Source of the DNA: Thiomicrorhabdus sp.
GTDB lineage: Bacteria; Pseudomonadota; Gammaproteobacteria; Thiomicrospirales; Thiomicrospiraceae
Assembly (NCBI RefSeq): GCF_963677875.1
Contig: NZ_OY782569.1
Location: 150,597 to 214,596 of the forward strand
DNA length: 64,000 nt
Direction: 5' to 3'
Part shown: positions 54,211 through 61,534 of the stretch, one piece after another
How positions within the stretch are numbered: position 1 is the stretch's first letter
Layout: every line of letters begins with the position of its first letter
The notes under the pieces: model-generated
The model's input: only the letters and a program-made list of their open reading frames with translations
Database searches by the model: none
Told to the model about the DNA's origin: nothing
Position numbers and translations under genes: made by a program

Positions 54211-54647
54211 GTTATGGATTGGGTTCGGGGCTGATAACGCCTGCGCCGGGAACCTGGGGAACTTTAGCGGGTTTGATTCTATTTTTGCCGGTTGTGTTGT
54301 GGTCGGAAACGGCAGCTTGGGTGTTGTTGGTGCTTGGATTGTTAGCAGGCAGTTGGATCTGCGGTAAGTCGGCCGAAGCGATCGGAGTGCATGATCATGG
54401 CGGCATTGTCTGGGATGAATTTGTCGGGATTTGGGTTGTATTAATTCTTTTGCCGGAGCAGAGCTGGCCGTGGTGGCTGGCGGCTTTTGTGGGCTTTAGG
54501 GTGTTTGATATTGCAAAGCCTTGGCCGATTGACTGGGTTGATCGCAAAGTCAGTGGCGGTTTGGGAATTCTGCTGGATGATGTTCTGGCCGGGTTGATGG
54601 CTTTGGCGGCCATTTGGCTGGGGGCTTTCGGCTTAAGGTTTCTCTAG
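54138..54647 (+). CDS. pgpA: Phosphatidylglycerophosphatase A
   Basis: An inner-membrane phosphatase that makes phosphatidylglycerol. The 169-residue protein has the PgpA signature GYGLGSGLITPAPGTWGTLAG near residue 25, the acidic motif HDHGGIVWDEFVGIW near 85 and the ending GLGILLDDVLAGLMA with its DD pair. Four membrane helices. It is usually next to thiL, which here is 31 kb away. The ribosome binding site is weak; the region upstream belongs to the AT-rich island. Confidence 0.93.
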   Translation: MPSQKNKTPAPPFSQIVRDPAQFLGYGLGSGLITPAPGTWGTLAGLILFLPVVLWSETAAWVLLVLGLLAGSWICGKSAEAIGVHDHGGIVWDEFVGIWVVLILLPEQSWPWWLAAFVGFRVFDIAKPWPIDWVDRKVSGGLGILLDDVLAGLMALAAIWLGAFGLRFL

Positions 54648-54762
54648 TTCTTCTCAATGAATTCGATAGGTTTTCTCAAGCTTTCAAGTTGGTGTTTGCG
54701 TAAAAATAGGGTATATTATTACGATTTATAAGTTTGTATAGAATTTTTGAGGGCTAGAATAA

Positions 54763-55059
54763 ATGTTTATCGCTTGTGAAGATGCCAAACGCATGATCAA
54801 AGAAAAAAACGCTCAATTGGTGGATGTGAGAACGCCGGAAGAGTTTGCTGACCACAAATTGCCAGGTGCGATTAATATTCCTCTGCAGGATATTGATCGT
54901 GTTGGGGAAAGCATTTTGGATAAAGACCTTCCGGTAATCGTTTTTTGCCGTTCGGGCCAGCGTTCGCATATGGCGATGCAAATTCTTTTGTCGCAGAGCT
55001 TTGATGAAGTCTATAACCTTGGGCCTTTTATGGCCTGGCATCAGTGCCCGGATCAATAA
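54763..55059 (+). CDS. Single-domain rhodanese
   Basis: A 98-residue sulfurtransferase domain. The active-site loop is CRSGQRS near residues 66-72, with the persulfide Cys66 and the preceding VIVF strand; the N-terminal CH2A-like part reads LVDVRTPEEFADHKLPGAINIP. No signal peptide, so cytoplasmic. GAGGG precedes the ATG and a terminator follows. The physiological sulfur acceptor is unknown. Confidence 0.9.
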   Translation: MFIACEDAKRMIKEKNAQLVDVRTPEEFADHKLPGAINIPLQDIDRVGESILDKDLPVIVFCRSGQRSHMAMQILLSQSFDEVYNLGPFMAWHQCPDQ

Positions 55060-55083
55060 GATCCGCTAAAACAACGAATTACG

Positions 55084-55119
55084 AAAGCGCTTAAAGCAGA
55101 AGTTTTAAGCGCTTTTTTT
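55084..55119 (+). terminator. Rho-independent terminator of the rhodanese gene
   Basis: A 12-bp stem AAAGCGCTTAAA/TTTAAGCGCTTT followed by a T run, 25 bp after the stop. Confidence 0.9.
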
Positions 55120-55148
55120 ATAGGTGTGAAAATAATAAAGGGGACTCT

Positions 55149-56411
55149 ATGAAGTTGGCATTGCACTGGCAGATTCTGATTGCTTTGGCATTGGCCGTGA
55201 TCATGGGATCTTATACTGGGGCTGAGATGACGATCGGCGGCGTGACTTGGCTGGCGATTTACGGTTTTATTGGCACCTTGTTTCTGAATGCTTTAAAGAT
55301 GATTGTGGTGCCGCTGGTGATGTCGGCGATTATTACCGGTATTGCCAACATCGGTCAGCAGGGCGGTTTCGGGCGTTTGGGTCTTAAAACACTGAGCTAT
55401 TATGTTTTTACCAGTTTCATCGCAATTATGGTCGGTTTGCTTCTGGTTAATTGGATTCAGCCTGGAGTCAGTGACCAGCCTCCGCCAACTATCGAAGCCA
55501 GTCAGCAGGTCAGTGCCGCTGTTGAAGGGAAATCGGCCAGCGATGTGGTCGAAGTCTTTCTGCGAATGATTCCAACCAATATTGTCAGTGCTGCCGCGGA
55601 AGGCCAGATGCTTGGCCTGATTTTTTTCAGCCTGCTGTTTGGGTTCTTTATGACGAAAATCAATGGGCCCGGAAAAGATGCGCTATTGAATTTTTGGCAG
55701 GGTGTTTTTGATGTGATGATGCTGATCACTGCCTGGATTATGAAATTTGCTCCGATCGGTGTTTTTGGGCTGGTGGCGGCTTCGGTTGCTAAAACCGGAT
55801 TTGATCAGTTTGGTAATCTGGCGCTGTTTTTTATGACCGTGGTTCTGGCTTTGCTGGTGCATTTTGCCGTGGTAATGCCCCTGATTCTTCGTTATATCGG
55901 TGGTGTTAAAAATCCGTGGTTACATTATCAGGCGATGGTTCCAGCACTGCTGACAGCTTTTTCTACCAGCTCTTCTTCTTCTACCTTGCCGGTTTCCATG
56001 AGTGCTTTAGAGAAACGGGCTGGGGTATCCAATCGGGTCACCAGTTTTGTTCTGCCGTTGGGAGCAACGGTCAATATGGATGGAACGGCTCTTTACGAGT
56101 GTGTTGCGGCCATTTTCATTGCCCAGCTATTTGGCGTGCCGCTGGATTTTGGGACGCAGTTGTTAATCGTGCTGATTGCTTTGACGACTTCGATCGGCGT
56201 CGCCGGAATTCCGTCGGCCAGTCTGGTTGCCATCAGCATCATTCTGGTCGCTGTTGGCTTGCCGGCTGAGGCGATCGGATTATTGCTGGTCGTGGATCGT
56301 ATATTGGATATGATGCGCACAACGGTGAATATTTTCAGTGACTCGGTCGGCGCAGTGGTTATTGCCAAAAGTGAAGGTGAAAAAGGTATTCTTACCGGTA
56401 AAGAGTTTTAG
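55149..56411 (+). CDS. Dicarboxylate/amino acid:cation symporter (DAACS family)
   Basis: An inner-membrane transporter of the GltP/DctA type, taking up glutamate, aspartate or C4-dicarboxylates with Na+ or H+. The 420-residue sequence has the serine-rich re-entrant hairpin FSTSSSSSTLPV near 278, the NMDGTA motif near 318, hairpin 2 GVAGIPSASLV near 356 and the substrate-site helix DRILDMMRTTVNIFSDS near 386. Substrate preference is open: RxxxD-type contacts do not separate glutamate from dicarboxylates safely by eye. AAGGGG precedes the ATG. Confidence 0.92.
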   Translation: MKLALHWQILIALALAVIMGSYTGAEMTIGGVTWLAIYGFIGTLFLNALKMIVVPLVMSAIITGIANIGQQGGFGRLGLKTLSYYVFTSFIAIMVGLLLVNWIQPGVSDQPPPTIEASQQVSAAVEGKSASDVVEVFLRMIPTNIVSAAAEGQMLGLIFFSLLFGFFMTKINGPGKDALLNFWQGVFDVMMLITAWIMKFAPIGVFGLVAASVAKTGFDQFGNLALFFMTVVLALLVHFAVVMPLILRYIGGVKNPWLHYQAMVPALLTAFSTSSSSSTLPVSMSALEKRAGVSNRVTSFVLPLGATVNMDGTALYECVAAIFIAQLFGVPLDFGTQLLIVLIALTTSIGVAGIPSASLVAISIILVAVGLPAEAIGLLLVVDRILDMMRTTVNIFSDSVGAVVIAKSEGEKGILTGKEF

Positions 56412-56417
56412 ACAGGA

Positions 56418-56771
56418 GTGGATGAATTGAAAATGTATTTATCCGAGGAAATTGAGCGTCCGCTTGAGGCTGAAAAGGTCAGTGTTTCTTTGTTGCAGCA
56501 AGAAATTGCCAAGCAGCTGCCGGCCATGGAAAAAAGCTTTATTCAGGATATGTCGCATATCAGCGATGCGGCGGTGTATGACGGAGATATGCGAATTGAT
56601 CAAATTGTGTATCTTAAGGATTGCATGTATCGTTGCGATTACTCTTATAACTGGGTGATCGGTTGGACCTGTTCCGGGGTACAGGAAGCGGGCCGCATTC
56701 AGGAAAAAGTGCGTTTCAGTCTCAGCGAAGAGGGGCAGATCGAGTTTAAGTTTTTAAAGCTCGAACGGTAA
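56418..56771 (+). CDS. Conserved-looking hypothetical protein
   Basis: Up to 117 residues, soluble, acidic N-terminus, with two cysteines (KDCMYRCDYSYNW) and WTCSG near residues 68-85. Not recognised. GTG at 56418 opens the frame but lies inside the AGGAG; TTG at 56427, eight bases after AGGAG, is the more likely start, and ATG at 56433 is also possible. It follows the symporter by 6 bp and probably shares its transcript. Confidence 0.6.
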   Translation: MDELKMYLSEEIERPLEAEKVSVSLLQQEIAKQLPAMEKSFIQDMSHISDAAVYDGDMRIDQIVYLKDCMYRCDYSYNWVIGWTCSGVQEAGRIQEKVRFSLSEEGQIEFKFLKLER

Positions 56772-56864
56772 TTTTTGTGGTTGGGTACCGTCTTAGGGGA
56801 AGTGCATTCTACAACAGTTGCCCTCCGGCCGGGGCTTTCCTGGTATCCAAGACCTAAAGTCTCG

Positions 56865-56891
56865 GCGTCTTTTGGCCTTGACGCGTTTTTT
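56865..56891 (+). terminator. Weak terminator after the hypothetical gene
   Basis: GCGTC (56865-56869) pairs with GACGC (56880-56884), then G and six T. The stem is only 5 bp and overlaps the end of lpxH. Confidence 0.4.
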
Positions 56892-57651
56892 ATGCCTTGT
56901 GCAATAGGACCTCGCAAAGGGCGATTCGCTGAATGCCATCCTCATCCAAACGAAAAAGAATCGCATAAGGTTCTTCTTTCTTCCAATCTCCCAGTACCCA
57001 GCGTTCCAGACGTTTTCCGTCTAGTCTCAGCTGATGCTTGTGCGGCCGGTGAGTATGCCCATGAATCATTACCGGGCAACGGTGGTGTTCGCGAAATAGC
57101 TGAATAACGGTGTCACGGTTGACATCCATGATTGCCTGGTCTTTCTTTTTTCCAGCCGACTGAGACTGTCGGCGCATTTTTTCACCGATTTCCAGACGCT
57201 TTCTTTTGGAAAGTTTCAAGAACAGCCATTGAACCAGAGAATTTCGGAACCAGCGACGCATTTTCTGGTATTGATGATCGTCTGTGCATAACTGATCACC
57301 GTGTAACATCAGATAACGGTGTCCGTAAAGTTCCGCTTCATAGACTTCGGGCAAAGGTTGAATGCCGGTTGCCTCCCAGAAATCCTGTCTCATCAGAAAA
57401 TCGCGATTACCGTACAAGAGGTAAATTTCAACTCCGGCTTTACTCAGCATCTTCAGTTGTTCGATCACCCGTGCGTACTGTTCTAGACCGACATCATCAC
57501 CCACCCAGGCTTCGAAAAGGTCACCGAGAATATACAAGCGCTGCGCTTGAGACGCCAGATTGTTTAAAAACAGTGTGAAGTGACGGTTGATCGGGTGATA
57601 GGGCTCTGGATGAAGGTGAATATCAGCGATGACGAGTGAATGAGGGTTCAA
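56890..57651 (-). CDS. lpxH: UDP-2,3-diacylglucosamine diphosphatase LpxH
   Basis: A membrane-associated metallophosphoesterase that hydrolyses UDP-2,3-diacylglucosamine to lipid X in lipid A synthesis. Motifs in order: DIHLHP near residue 9, GDLFEAWVGDD near 43, YGNRDF near 80, MLHGD near 115 and HGHTHRP near 197, the full calcineurin-like metal set. 253 residues. The start is TTG at 57651 with GGAG nine bases upstream; no ATG is near. Confidence 0.94.
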   Translation of the reverse strand: MNPHSLVIADIHLHPEPYHPINRHFTLFLNNLASQAQRLYILGDLFEAWVGDDVGLEQYARVIEQLKMLSKAGVEIYLLYGNRDFLMRQDFWEATGIQPLPEVYEAELYGHRYLMLHGDQLCTDDHQYQKMRRWFRNSLVQWLFLKLSKRKRLEIGEKMRRQSQSAGKKKDQAIMDVNRDTVIQLFREHHRCPVMIHGHTHRPHKHQLRLDGKRLERWVLGDWKKEEPYAILFRLDEDGIQRIALCEVLLHKA

Positions 57652-57796
57652 TCTGATGGGCTCCGTTTATGATAAAAAAATCATACCATAAAAGGTGTGT
57701 TACAACGGACTCGCATTGAAATCAGATGAAAAAATCTGCTCGGAAAAAACGGGTGGTGTTCTGGGGCAGGAAGGGCTTTGGAGAGACGAAAGGGGA

Positions 57797-57827
57797 TAAA
57801 AAAACCGGCTTGAAAAGCAAGCCGGTT
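57797..57827 (-). terminator. Terminator (minus strand) of the small exported-peptide gene
   Basis: A perfect 10-bp stem AACCGGCTTG/CAAGCCGGTT with an AAAAG loop. Read on the minus strand the T tract has seven T. On the plus strand only GATTTTT follows. Confidence 0.9.
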
Positions 57828-57897
57828 GATTTTTAAGCTTAGTGACTTTCAGGAGGTTAGTACAGTCGCGGGGGAGCGACTTGCAAGCTTAAAAATC
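57828..57897 (-). repeat. 13-bp inverted repeat enclosing a structured 44-nt segment
   Basis: GATTTTTAAGCTT (57828-57840) and AAGCTTAAAAATC (57885-57897) are exact inverted repeats around a segment that has its own 6-bp hairpin AGTCGC/GCGACT (57864-57881). The right arm overlaps the stop of the peptide gene, so this is 3' UTR of that transcript, directly before its terminator. Role unknown. Confidence 0.55.
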
Positions 57898-58031
57898 AGT
57901 CGTCAAAAGACCAGGTACATTGACATTGCTCGTTGAATTCGCTTTTGCTGTCAAATGCCCAGGAATCTGCCATAGCAGTCGTTGCAAAATAAGCCAAGAG
58001 CCAAAACAAAAGTTGCGGTTAGTGCTTTCAT
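57896..58031 (-). pseudogene. Small exported peptide gene with a one-base frameshift
   Basis: From the ATG at 58029-58031, with GGAGAA seven bases upstream, the frame gives MKALTATFVLALGLF and then soon stops. Deleting one base from the A run at 57986-57989 (T run on the coding strand) restores a 44-residue product: a signal peptide ending ATTAMA, then DSWAFDSKSEF and CQCTWSFDD. The strong ribosome binding site, coherent signal peptide and following terminator say this is, or recently was, a real gene. Family not recognised. The extra base may be a mutation or a homopolymer sequencing error. Confidence 0.7.
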
Positions 58032-58227
58032 TGAAGTTTCTCCTACGTTTGATTTTGAATTACCGATATAAAATCTATAATCAAATTCTAATATCAAATA
58101 TATGCATGTGTCTATAATTATTTTTTATTTTATTGTGAGTGCGTTGTTTTAGCAGAAAAAATTTATGAAATAGCGGATTAAATAGGGAGAACTTTTTAAA
58201 AATTAGCGAAGAGAATAGGGTGGATGT

Positions 58228-58317
58228 ATGACATTCGTAGCAGATTGGATTGATGAGAGAATGAGTGGGTTTTTAGACGCGGAAGATGCTGTTAGGAGAT
58301 TTCGAAAAAGAAAATAA
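58228..58317 (+). CDS. Very small ORF, 29 residues, doubtful
   Basis: ATG 58228 to TAA 58317 (opening MTFVADWIDERMSGFLDAED), with AGGGTGG four bases upstream. It lies in the otherwise empty AT-rich stretch 58032-58393. The spacing of the ribosome binding site is tight. No family is recognised; chance is likely. Confidence 0.2.
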   Translation: MTFVADWIDERMSGFLDAEDAVRRFRKRK

Positions 58318-58393
58318 AATACTTTTGGGAGGTGGGAAAATTCGAAGAGAAAAGTTTGGCATCAAGCGATGTGTGAGGGCTTTCAGACGTTAG

Positions 58394-58430
58394 AAAAACA
58401 GCCCTGCATATGTGCATAATTCAGGGCTGT
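58394..58430 (-). terminator. Rho-independent terminator of ppiB
   Basis: A 9-bp stem ACAGCCCTG/CAGGGCTGT (58398-58406 with 58422-58430). On the minus strand five T follow, about 30 bp after the ppiB stop. Confidence 0.82.
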
Positions 58431-58460
58431 CATTCGGACAATTTATTGGTTTTCGAAGGC

Positions 58461-58964
58461 TTAGTCTTCGATCAAAGTCGTTTTGGTGATCAGAATATCT
58501 TCCACCGGAACGTCTTGATGACCACGGCGACTGGTTGTCTCAACCTGCGCCATTGCATCGACAATGTCCATACCCTCGACTACCTGACCGAAAACCGCAT
58601 AGCCCCAACCTTGCATGTTTTTACCGCTGTGGTCAAGAAAGCTGTTGTCCTTCAGGTTAATGAAGAACTGAGTCGTTGCGGAGTGTGGATCCATCGTGCG
58701 TGCGTAGGAGAGACTGCCGCGAACATTTTTCAAGCCGTTATCGGCTTCGTTTTCGATCGGTTCGCCGGATGGCTTGTCTTCCATGCCAGGCAACATGCCT
58801 CCGCCTTGCACCATAAAGTTGGGAATAATGCGATGAAAGAGCGTGCCATTGTAAAAGCCTTCCATTACATAATGAATGAAGTTCTCTGTCCCGATCGGCG
58901 CTTTTTCCGCATCAAGCTGAACGGTAATGTCACCCATCGTCGTGGAAATAATCACTTTTGCCAT
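58461..58964 (-). CDS. ppiB: Peptidyl-prolyl cis-trans isomerase B (cytoplasmic cyclophilin)
   Basis: A cyclophilin that catalyses proline isomerisation in the cytoplasm. The 167-residue protein has no signal peptide and shows the core FHRIIPNFMVQGGG near residues 43-56 (catalytic Arg in FHR), ADNGLKNVRGSLSYARTMDPHSATTQF near 75-100 in separate conserved blocks, and WGYAVFGQVVEG near 120. Its close relative is 39 bp upstream on the same strand, so they are probably cotranscribed. Confidence 0.94.
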   Translation of the reverse strand: MAKVIISTTMGDITVQLDAEKAPIGTENFIHYVMEGFYNGTLFHRIIPNFMVQGGGMLPGMEDKPSGEPIENEADNGLKNVRGSLSYARTMDPHSATTQFFINLKDNSFLDHSGKNMQGWGYAVFGQVVEGMDIVDAMAQVETTSRRGHQDVPVEDILITKTTLIED

Positions 58965-59003
58965 TTTAGTTTTCCTATCTGTTTATGTAATGTCTTTGCA
59001 ATT

Positions 59004-59591
59004 TTATTGAACTTGGCGGGCTTTAATGATTTTGACGGTTTCAACCGGAACATCGCCCATGCCGTTCCGATAACCGGTTTTCTCGACACGGATTTTATTG
59101 ACGGTTTTCATGCCTTTAATCACCCGCCCGAAAACGGCGTAGCCCCAGGCTCGTGAAGTTTTCTCGCGGTAGTCCAGAAAGCTGTTCTGGGCAACGTTAA
59201 TAAAAAACTGCGCGCTGGCCGAATGAGGGTCGTTGGTACGTGCCATGGCGATGGTACCAATGCGATTTCTCAAACCATTGTCAGCTTCGTTCATAATCGG
59301 GTCGTGAGTCGGTTTTTTCTGCAGGCCGGGGGTGAAGCCTCCTCCCTGAATCATAAAGTTCGGGATGACTCTATGAAAAATCGTTCCGTCGTAAAAGCCC
59401 TCGTTGACGTATTCCAGGAAATTTTTTACTGTTTTCGGAGCCTTGTCCGGGTAGAGTTCCAGCAGAATGGTGCCTTTGGATGTTTCCAGAAGTACCTGCG
59501 GGTTTTTCGCATTGGATTCAGCCCAGCTTGGGTTTAGAAATGTTAGGGCCAGCAGTCCGGAAAACAGAGATAAAAACAGACGTCTCTTCAT
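59004..59591 (-). CDS. ppiA: Periplasmic cyclophilin-type peptidyl-prolyl isomerase
   Basis: A paralogue of the next gene with an N-terminal signal peptide (FLSLFSGLLALTFLNPSWA-E, about 24 residues), so periplasmic. The cyclophilin core is FHRVIPNFMIQGGG near residue 76 and WGYAVFGRVIKG near 150; catalytic residues are kept. 195 residues. GGAG precedes the ATG. The pair gives one isomerase for each compartment from a single operon. Confidence 0.93.
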   Translation of the reverse strand: MKRRLFLSLFSGLLALTFLNPSWAESNAKNPQVLLETSKGTILLELYPDKAPKTVKNFLEYVNEGFYDGTIFHRVIPNFMIQGGGFTPGLQKKPTHDPIMNEADNGLRNRIGTIAMARTNDPHSASAQFFINVAQNSFLDYREKTSRAWGYAVFGRVIKGMKTVNKIRVEKTGYRNGMGDVPVETVKIIKARQVQ

Positions 59592-59819
59592 GGATTCACT
59601 CCAAAATAATTGATGGTTTCAGTTACAATAGCGCATTCTAACACCAAGGTGCATTCAGCAGAACCGAGCGGCGTTAAAAAAGGTCGTTTGTGATTTGATT
59701 GATTGTAGAAAGGCAGTGGTGCCGATGCAATGACGGCCGTTCAATGGTCACGTTATAGACAGGCTGTCTAAAGGCTTGGTGCCGTTTTGAATTACGATTT
59801 AGTATCCAGGAAAGCTTCG

Positions 59820-61187
59820 ATGAGTTTACAGATTTTTAATACCGAAACCAGACAAAAACAAACCTTTGTTCCAATTCACGACAATCAGGTTGGTATCTAT
59901 GTATGCGGCGTTACGGTTTACGATCTGTGTCATATCGGACATGCCAGAGTGATGGTCGTTTTTGATACGGTTGTACGCCATTTAAGAGCATTGGGGTACG
60001 ACGTAACCTATGTGCGCAACATCACTGATATTGACGATAAGATTATTAAACGTGCTTTGGAGAACGGCGAATCGATTCAATCTCTGACCTCGCGAATGAT
60101 TGACGAAATGCATGCGGATGAAACGGCGATGAATGTGCTGCGCCCTGATATGGAGCCACGTGCGACGGAACACATGGATGAGATCCGCGGCATGATCCAA
60201 AGCCTGATTGATAAGGGATTTGCTTATCCTGCTGAAAACGGCGACGTCTACTTTAAGGTCAAGGCGTTTAAGGATTACGGTCGCCTATCCGGTAAACATC
60301 TAGAAGATCTGGAAGCGGGCGCACGGGTTGATGTCAATGAAGTTAAGCAGGATCCGATGGATTTTGTGTTATGGAAAGCCTCTAAAGAAAACGAACCTTC
60401 GTGGGATTCCAGCTGGGGCGGTGGACGCCCGGGCTGGCATATCGAATGTTCGGCGATGTCGACCAAATGTCTTGGTAATCATTTCGATATTCATGGCGGC
60501 GGGATGGATTTAACCTTTCCGCACCATGAAAACGAAATTGCGCAATCTGAGTGTGCTACGGGAGAACATTACGTGAACTTCTGGATGCATTGCGGTTTCG
60601 TTCGGGTTGACGACGAGAAGATGTCTAAGTCACTCAACAATTTCTTTACGATTCGCGAAGTGCTGAAGGTGTATCACCCTGAGGTGATACGTTATTTTCT
60701 GCTTTCCAGTCATTACCGCAGCCCGGTGAACTACTCTCAGGAAAACCTGCAGTCTGCCAAAGCCAGTGTCGGGCGTCTGTATTCCGCCTTGGAAGGCGTT
60801 GAAATTGGATCGCCGATTGACGGAAGTGCTTATGAGAATGCTTTTATGGAAGTGATGAACGACGATTTTAATACGCCGAAAGCCGTTGCCGTGTTATTTG
60901 ATCTGGCCAGAGAAGTGAATAAAAGCAAGGACGCCGGGTTGGCGGGCTTGCTGGTGAAACTGGCCAATCAGGTCGGGCTTTTGGAAGAGACGGCGGATCA
61001 GTTTTTTAAATCTCAGCCATCGGATTCCGGTTTGGATGATGCGGCGATTGAGGCTTTGATTGAAGAGCGAAAACAGGCCAGAGCCGACAAAGACTTTGCC
61101 CGTTCCGATGAAATTCGAGATCAATTAAAAGAGCAGGGTAATGAGTTGCTGGATTCTCCGCAGGGGACGAGCTGGCGCAGAGTTTAA
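59820..61187 (+). CDS. cysS: Cysteinyl-tRNA synthetase
   Basis: A class I synthetase charging tRNA-Cys. I start at ATG 59820 ([14 protein letters not shown]), five bases after GGAAAG, giving 455 residues; the frame is open 11 codons further from a TTG without support. Zinc/cysteine-site residues are in YVCGVTVYD near 27 and ECSAMS near 208; HIGH is exact in CHIGHARV near 39; KMSKS is in [12 protein letters not shown] near 267. Stand-alone gene. Confidence 0.96.
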   Translation: MSLQIFNTETRQKQTFVPIHDNQVGIYVCGVTVYDLCHIGHARVMVVFDTVVRHLRALGYDVTYVRNITDIDDKIIKRALENGESIQSLTSRMIDEMHADETAMNVLRPDMEPRATEHMDEIRGMIQSLIDKGFAYPAENGDVYFKVKAFKDYGRLSGKHLEDLEAGARVDVNEVKQDPMDFVLWKASKENEPSWDSSWGGGRPGWHIECSAMSTKCLGNHFDIHGGGMDLTFPHHENEIAQSECATGEHYVNFWMHCGFVRVDDEKMSKSLNNFFTIREVLKVYHPEVIRYFLLSSHYRSPVNYSQENLQSAKASVGRLYSALEGVEIGSPIDGSAYENAFMEVMNDDFNTPKAVAVLFDLAREVNKSKDAGLAGLLVKLANQVGLLEETADQFFKSQPSDSGLDDAAIEALIEERKQARADKDFARSDEIRDQLKEQGNELLDSPQGTSWRRV

Positions 61188-61308
61188 TCAGAAATTAGGC
61201 GGGAAAATTCCGCAGAATTATTAACCTTGTAATTTGTAAGTGATTGATCGCTTTGAAAAACTATCAAGGTCATAGGAATAATTAATGTGATATTTATGTT
61301 GCTAATAA

Positions 61309-61337
61309 TTGACAAAATTAGAAAACACTAATATACT
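61309..61337 (+). promoter_or_regulatory. Consensus sigma-70 promoter with no gene downstream
   Basis: TTGACA at 61309-61314, exactly 17 bp, then TATACT at 61332-61337. It is among the best promoter matches in the window and lies in the 347 bp gap after cysS, pointing at a short transcript that ends at the terminator at 61401-61430. Confidence 0.75.
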
Positions 61338-61343
61338 TTATCT

Positions 61344-61430
61344 ATTCATGTTTCTTCATGAGTATCCTCCTCTGATTATTTCTAATGAGATAATATTTTG
61401 AATCCCAGTCAATGACTGGGATTTTTTTTT
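61344..61430 (+). ncRNA. Candidate small RNA with anti-Shine-Dalgarno-like segment
   Basis: The consensus promoter and the strong terminator define an approximately 87-nt RNA without a credible protein. The only frame, 17 codons from ATG 61348, lacks a ribosome binding site. A single-stranded-looking CCTCCTCT at 61366-61373 is complementary to AGGAGG-type ribosome binding sites, a common way for small RNAs to block translation. A short CATG-TTTCTT-CATG hairpin precedes it, and the U-tailed terminator stem would suit Hfq. It matches no RNA family I know. Inference from signals alone. Confidence 0.5.
61401..61430 (+). terminator. Strong Rho-independent terminator
   Basis: A perfect 10-bp stem AATCCCAGTC/GACTGGGATT with a 3-base loop AAT, followed by a run of T to 61430. 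It is 214 bp from cysS, so it more likely ends the small transcript from 61344. Confidence 0.93.
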
Positions 61431-61534
61431 GCCCTCTCTCCGGTGTTTTTAGAATTAGTCGTGCTTTTTCGGGAAGCTCATCCGGAAGGAAACAAGCCGC
61501 TTTATGGATCGGATTGATCTGTTCGATTTTCCGA

